A stretch of DNA of 8,922 nucleotides from Chloroflexota bacterium (lineage in GTDB: Bacteria; Chloroflexota; Anaerolineae; UBA4142), in assembly GCA_023380675.1 (NCBI GenBank), contig JAMCRS010000272.1, positions 1 through 8,922 on the forward strand, read 5' to 3'. Below are positions 6,300 to 8,922 of the stretch, in pieces. The translations under genes were made by a program, and so were the position numbers. The notes under the pieces were generated by a model, which worked only from the letters and a program-made list of their open reading frames with translations, was not told the DNA's origin and did not search any database. The stretch's first letter is position 1. Each line of letters opens with the position of its first letter.

Positions 6300-7439
6300 A
6301 TGAAAACCAAGATGTTTCTGGCTCTGGCGGCAGTGATTGCTCTTTGTCTCGTGGTGGTTGCGTGCGCTCCCGCACCCGCCCCCCCCCCCCCACCCGCCCC
6401 CGCCCCCACTACCGCGGCTGCACAGCCGACGGCTGCACCGGCACAACCTACTACGGCCCCAGCACAGCCGACGGCTGCGCCTCAGGCCCCGGCACCTACG
6501 ACAGCCCCCGCTCCGACTTCCGCACCGGCGGCAACCGGCGCGAAGAAGTACAAGATCGGTTTCCTGGCCGGCACCACCGACCCATTTTATTTTACGATGC
6601 AGCGGGGAGCGGCGCAAGCCGCGGCTGATCTGGGCGTCGACCTGGTCGTCCAGGTTCCCAAGAACTGGAACGTCACGGATCAGACCCCCATGCTCGACGC
6701 CATGGTCGCACGCGGCGACCTGGATTTCCTCTTTAGCGCACCCGTCGACGCGCAGGCGATGATCGCTCCCTTCAAGAAAGCCAGCGACGCCGGCCTCCCG
6801 ATCCTCACCGTCGACACCTACATCGGCGACGGCGATTATGCGAACGGCCCGGTCACCTTCCCGATCTCCTTCATCGCCTCGGACAACGAGCTGGGCGGCG
6901 AGATCGCCTGCTCGGCCCTGGCCGACTCGCTCAACAAAACCGGCAAGATCTACATCCAGAACGTCAAGCCCGGCATCAGCAGCACCGACGCGCGCGAAGC
7001 CGGCTGCAAAAAGGTCATCAAGGACAAGTACCCGAACGTGACGATCGTCGCCGTAGATTATAACAACGACGACGCCTCGCAGGCCCAGGCGCAGACCCAG
7101 GCCATGTTGCAAAAGACGCCCGATCTGGGCGGCATCTTCGGGACGAACGTGTTCAGCGCGCAAGGCGCGGGCGCGGTCGTCAAGAACCAGGGTTTGAGCG
7201 GCAAGGTCAAGGTCGTGGCGTTCGACGCAACGGCGGATGCCATCAGCATGCTCAAGGGCGGAACAGTCGACCTCGTCATCGCCCAGAAACCCTCTGACAT
7301 GGGTTACCTGGCGGTCGAGATGGCGGTCGCCTACCTGGACGGCGCGACCAGCGTGCCCAAGCACATTCCGACCGGCTACGCCGTCATCACGCGCGACAAT
7401 ATGAACGATCCGAACATCGCCAAGTTCTTCTACAAGTAA
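6300..7439 (+). CDS. Sugar-binding lipoprotein of a ribose-type ABC transporter (RbsB-like)
   Basis: A 379-residue exported lipoprotein. Residues 1-21 form a signal peptide (MKTK, then a hydrophobic core) and the lipobox VVAC places the lipidated cysteine at residue 22. Residues 23-80 are a low-complexity Ala/Pro/Thr/Gln linker with an internal 14-residue repeat, which would hold the binding domain away from the membrane. The binding domain starts at KKYKIGFLAGTTDPFYFTM (82-100) and is a type I periplasmic binding protein: LDFLFSAPVDAQAM, GLPILTVDTYI, GLSGKVKVVAFDAT and IAQKPSDMGYLAVEMAVAYLDG all match the RbsB-like pattern. In the family it captures a monosaccharide outside the cell and delivers it to the permease. 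The start is supported by AAGGAG ten bases upstream. It is transcribed divergently from the hybrid regulator. The specific sugar cannot be read from the sequence. Confidence 0.93.
   Translation: MKTKMFLALAAVIALCLVVVACAPAPAPPPPPAPAPTTAAAQPTAAPAQPTTAPAQPTAAPQAPAPTTAPAPTSAPAATGAKKYKIGFLAGTTDPFYFTMQRGAAQAAADLGVDLVVQVPKNWNVTDQTPMLDAMVARGDLDFLFSAPVDAQAMIAPFKKASDAGLPILTVDTYIGDGDYANGPVTFPISFIASDNELGGEIACSALADSLNKTGKIYIQNVKPGISSTDAREAGCKKVIKDKYPNVTIVAVDYNNDDASQAQAQTQAMLQKTPDLGGIFGTNVFSAQGAGAVVKNQGLSGKVKVVAFDATADAISMLKGGTVDLVIAQKPSDMGYLAVEMAVAYLDGATSVPKHIPTGYAVITRDNMNDPNIAKFFYK
6379..6391 (+). repeat. Homopolymer run of 13 C inside the lipoprotein linker
   Basis: Thirteen consecutive C residues fall in codons 27-31, within the Pro run just after the lipidated cysteine. 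A change of one or two bases would move translation into frames that close at about 6628 or 6762, before most of the binding domain. It is either a slippage-prone tract or a place where the read length may be wrong. Confidence 0.9.
6420..6478 (+). repeat. 42-base-period repeat in the lipoprotein linker
   Basis: The 17-base unit GCACAGCCGACGGCTGC occurs exactly at 6420-6436 and again at 6462-6478, 42 bases (14 codons) apart. The intervening bases encode the similar AQPT/TAP pattern. It probably expanded by tandem duplication within a flexible linker. Confidence 0.8.
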
Positions 7440-7453
7440 GTCGGGCTCGAGTC

Positions 7454-7485
7454 GCAGTCAGGGAGGCGTGCGCCTCCCTGACTGC
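7454..7485 (+). terminator. Perfect 14-bp hairpin after the lipoprotein gene
   Basis: GCAGTCAGGGAGGC (7454-7467) and its exact complement (7472-7485) flank a GTGC loop, starting 15 bases after the lipoprotein stop. No T-run follows, so it is not a textbook intrinsic terminator. It could be a partial terminator or a 3'-end block that stabilises the lipoprotein message and keeps it more abundant than the permease message, a common arrangement in binding-protein transporters. Confidence 0.6.
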
Positions 7486-7560
7486 TGTGATCCGGCGCGT
7501 CAGCATTTGAGAGTTCGGAAAACGGTTGTGTCATTGACAGTGACTCGCTCTCTCGGATTG

Positions 7561-7588
7561 TTGAACCTAGCGCATTTGCGGTTATAAT
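7561..7588 (+). promoter_or_regulatory. Sigma-70-type promoter for the permease and ATPase genes
   Basis: TTGAAC (7561-7566) and a perfect TATAAT (7583-7588) are 16 bases apart, in the 211-base gap between lipoprotein and permease. A second TTGACA at 7534-7539 has no good -10 partner. The permease then has a strong AGGAGG at 7640-7645, five bases before its ATG. The permease may therefore be transcribed separately from the lipoprotein. Confidence 0.62.
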
Positions 7589-7650
7589 ACAAGCAGCGGA
7601 CTCGTCTTCCTACCACTCGCAATTCATTGGACTGACCGCAGGAGGTCTGC

Positions 7651-8778
7651 ATGGCCGTGGCATCCAACGACGCAGCGCCGGCAGAAGGCATGGGGGCCGT
7701 GATTCCAAAGGCGAAGGGCCGCGCGGAAACGCTCGCCACACTTCGCAAGATCTACCCCTGGGCGTTCCTCATCCTGATGCTCGCGTTCTTCAGCTTCGCC
7801 TCCCAGGCGATGAACAACGTGAACTTTCTAACGCCTCGTGCGCTGCAAGGCATCGCGTTGTACTGCACGCAGATCCTCCTCATCGGCCTGGCGGAGACGC
7901 TGATCGTCATTGCGGCCGGGATCGACCTGTCCGTCGGTTGGACGCTCGGCTTTTCGTCGGTGATCGCCGCCGACATCATGAAATACCTCTACGCCAACGG
8001 CGCGTCCCCGATCGAGACGATCGGGCTGGGGATGCTGGGCGGCATCCTCGTGGCGATCGTTCCCGGCTTTCTCAACGGCCTCCTGATCTCGAGATGGAAC
8101 GTGCCGTCCTTCATCAGTACGATCGGCGTGGGGTTCACGGTCGAGGGCGTGGCGCTGCTCCGCAGCCACGGCATTCCGATCACCGATCAGCCCCCCTATT
8201 TGGGCGATCTGGGGAACGGCTCCATCGTCAACTGGTCGCCCGGTAACTGGTTCACCTGGTTCCAGGTGCCCAGCTCGGCCACGTCCGTTCAGCTCCAGGC
8301 GAACATCCCGCTGATGCCGAACGTCGTGCTGGTCACGATCGTCGTGACCGCGATCTGCTGGTTCATCCTCGCCAAGACGCAATTCGGCCAGCACCTCTAC
8401 GCGATCGGCGGCAACTTTGAAGCCGCCAAGCGCGCCGGCATCCCGGTCGCCTGGACGCAGATCCGCGTATACGTCCTGGCTTCGATGATCGCCGGAGTCG
8501 CCGGCGTGCTCTGGGCGGCGCGCTTTACCAGCGGCGCCTACAATGGCGGAGACCCCACCCTCCTCCCCGGCATCGCCGCGGTCATGATCGGCGGCGCGAG
8601 CATGTTCGGCGGAGAAGGCACGGTGCTCGGTACCGTCATCGGCGCGCTCGTCATCGCGACGATCCAGTACGGATTGGTGGTGATCGGCGTCGAGGCCTTT
8701 TACCAGTACGTGGTGGTGGGGGCCGTACTCATCCTTGCGGTCGTGATCGACCAATTGGGCCGCTCGATGGCCAAGTGA
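7651..8778 (+). CDS. Permease of a ribose-type sugar ABC transporter (RbsC-like)
   Basis: A 375-residue inner-membrane protein of the BPD_transp_2 (RbsC/XylH/AraH) family, with about nine or ten membrane segments. AETLIVIAAGIDLSVGWTLG (81-100) is the hallmark GIDLSVG motif. NGLLISRWNVPSFISTIGV (142-160) and GQHLYAIGGNFEAAKRAGIP (246-265) match the family, the latter being the cytoplasmic loop that contacts the ATPase. The C-terminal block GIAAVMIGGASMFGGEGTVL (307-326) is also typical. A polar loop of about 40 residues (177-220, rich in Pro, Gly, Asn and Trp) between membrane segments is longer than in E. coli RbsC as I recall it, but is common in wider family members. AGGAGG five bases before the ATG decides the start. 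It is followed 11 bases later by the ATPase gene. Bases 8448-8487 within it recur inverted at the window's right edge. Confidence 0.95.
   Translation: MAVASNDAAPAEGMGAVIPKAKGRAETLATLRKIYPWAFLILMLAFFSFASQAMNNVNFLTPRALQGIALYCTQILLIGLAETLIVIAAGIDLSVGWTLGFSSVIAADIMKYLYANGASPIETIGLGMLGGILVAIVPGFLNGLLISRWNVPSFISTIGVGFTVEGVALLRSHGIPITDQPPYLGDLGNGSIVNWSPGNWFTWFQVPSSATSVQLQANIPLMPNVVLVTIVVTAICWFILAKTQFGQHLYAIGGNFEAAKRAGIPVAWTQIRVYVLASMIAGVAGVLWAARFTSGAYNGGDPTLLPGIAAVMIGGASMFGGEGTVLGTVIGALVIATIQYGLVVIGVEAFYQYVVVGAVLILAVVIDQLGRSMAK
8448..8487 (+). repeat. Left arm of a 40-bp perfect inverted repeat (inside the permease gene)
   Basis: This stretch encodes permease residues ~267-279 and fits the family there, so this copy is the genuine one. 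Its exact reverse complement forms the last 40 bases of the window, 395 bases downstream. Confidence 0.97.
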
Positions 8779-8789
8779 GGGATCCGAGC

Positions 8790-8922
8790 ATGCAGACACT
8801 CCTTAAAACCGTCAACCTCACCAAGCGCTTCGGGGGCCTGACCGCCGCGGACAAAGTCTCGCTGGAAGCGAACGTCGGCGAACATCGAAGCCAGGACGTA
8901 TACGCGGATCTGCGTCCAGGCG
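8790..8922 (+). CDS. N-terminus of a sugar ABC transporter ATPase (RbsA-like), disrupted at the window end
   Basis: The ATG at 8790 is preceded by GAGGGA seven bases upstream and lies 11 bases after the permease stop. Residues 1-31 (MQTLLKTVNLTKRFGGLTAA, then DKVSLEANVGE) match the start of RbsA-type ATP-binding proteins, including the aromatic A-loop region (KRFGG). At this point the family continues towards the Walker A motif (GxxGAGKST). Here codons 32 onward (8883-8922) are instead the reverse complement of permease bases 8448-8487, so everything after Glu31 is not native ATPase sequence. The gene is therefore partial, and its true continuation is not in this window. With the lipoprotein and permease it would form the complete transporter. 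Confidence 0.85.
   Translation, partial: MQTLLKTVNLTKRFGGLTAADKVSLEANVGEHRSQDVYADLRPG
8883..8922 (-). repeat. Right arm of the 40-bp inverted repeat; probable chimeric end
   Basis: The last 40 bases are identical to the reverse complement of 8448-8487 with no mismatch. After one mismatch at 8882, a further six bases (8876-8881, CGGCGA) also match the complement of 8489-8494, so a short homology sits at the junction. The ATPase reading changes to non-family sequence exactly here. This is most simply a fold-back or template-switch chimera at a contig end rather than genome structure. Confidence 0.85.

Noticed and set aside
6150..7364. 404-residue minus-strand open frame opposite the lipoprotein gene
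   Set aside because: GC-rich third-position effects keep the antisense frame open. The plus-strand lipoprotein has signal peptide, lipobox and family motifs, while this frame has none.
7828..8799. 323-residue minus-strand frame opposite the permease
   Set aside because: Composition is dominated by Arg, Asp and His, and it mirrors the permease gene, which has clear family motifs.
8448..8922. Invertible DNA element or mobile-element terminal repeats
   Set aside because: The left arm is normal permease coding sequence, no recombinase or transposase is present, and the right arm breaks a gene exactly at the window edge, so a chimera is the simpler reading.

Overview
The window looks like bacterial chromosome from a member of the Chloroflexota (Anaerolineae-like). 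This is inferred from the sugar-binding lipoprotein, whose lipobox is followed by a long Ala/Pro/Thr/Gln linker, from the ribose-type ABC genes and from the fairly high GC. There is no rRNA or other marker gene to confirm it. Promoters of sigma-70 type and good Shine-Dalgarno sites are easy to see. No tRNA, rRNA, CRISPR array, transposase or phage gene was found.

Layout. (1) Bases 3-425 hold the C-terminal end of an unrecognised protein, plus strand. (2) Bases 536-2006 on the minus strand form a compact operon in the order SRPBCC/AHSA1-like protein, ArsR-type repressor, multi-pass membrane protein. It is driven by a near-consensus promoter (2056-2083) with a perfect 9+4+9 palindrome (2031-2052) just downstream, the likely ArsR operator. 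(3) Bases 2171-3232, plus strand, encode a GHMP-family sugar kinase with its own promoter. (4) Bases 3229-5876 on the minus strand form a two-gene operon: a 571-residue regulator that joins a DeoR helix-turn-helix, a periplasmic-binding-protein-like sugar sensor and a DeoR sensor domain, then a ROK fructokinase-like sugar kinase. (5) Bases 6300-8922 run divergently on the plus strand: a sugar-binding lipoprotein, an RbsC-type permease and the start of an RbsA-type ATPase.

Regions 3 to 5 together read as a sugar uptake and phosphorylation locus. The lipoprotein and permease import a sugar, two different kinases (GHMP and ROK) phosphorylate it or its products, and the hybrid regulator sits back to back with the transporter, with an inverted repeat over its own promoter. 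The substrate cannot be told from sequence alone.

The points most worth a second look are the hybrid regulator, in which part of the binding-protein fold appears to be displaced, and the last 40 bases of the window, an exact reverse complement of part of the permease gene. The latter breaks the ATPase gene right before its Walker A region and is most likely an assembly or amplification chimera. Others are a ROK kinase lacking one zinc-ligand cysteine, a possible AUA start codon, and a 13-C tract inside the lipoprotein gene.
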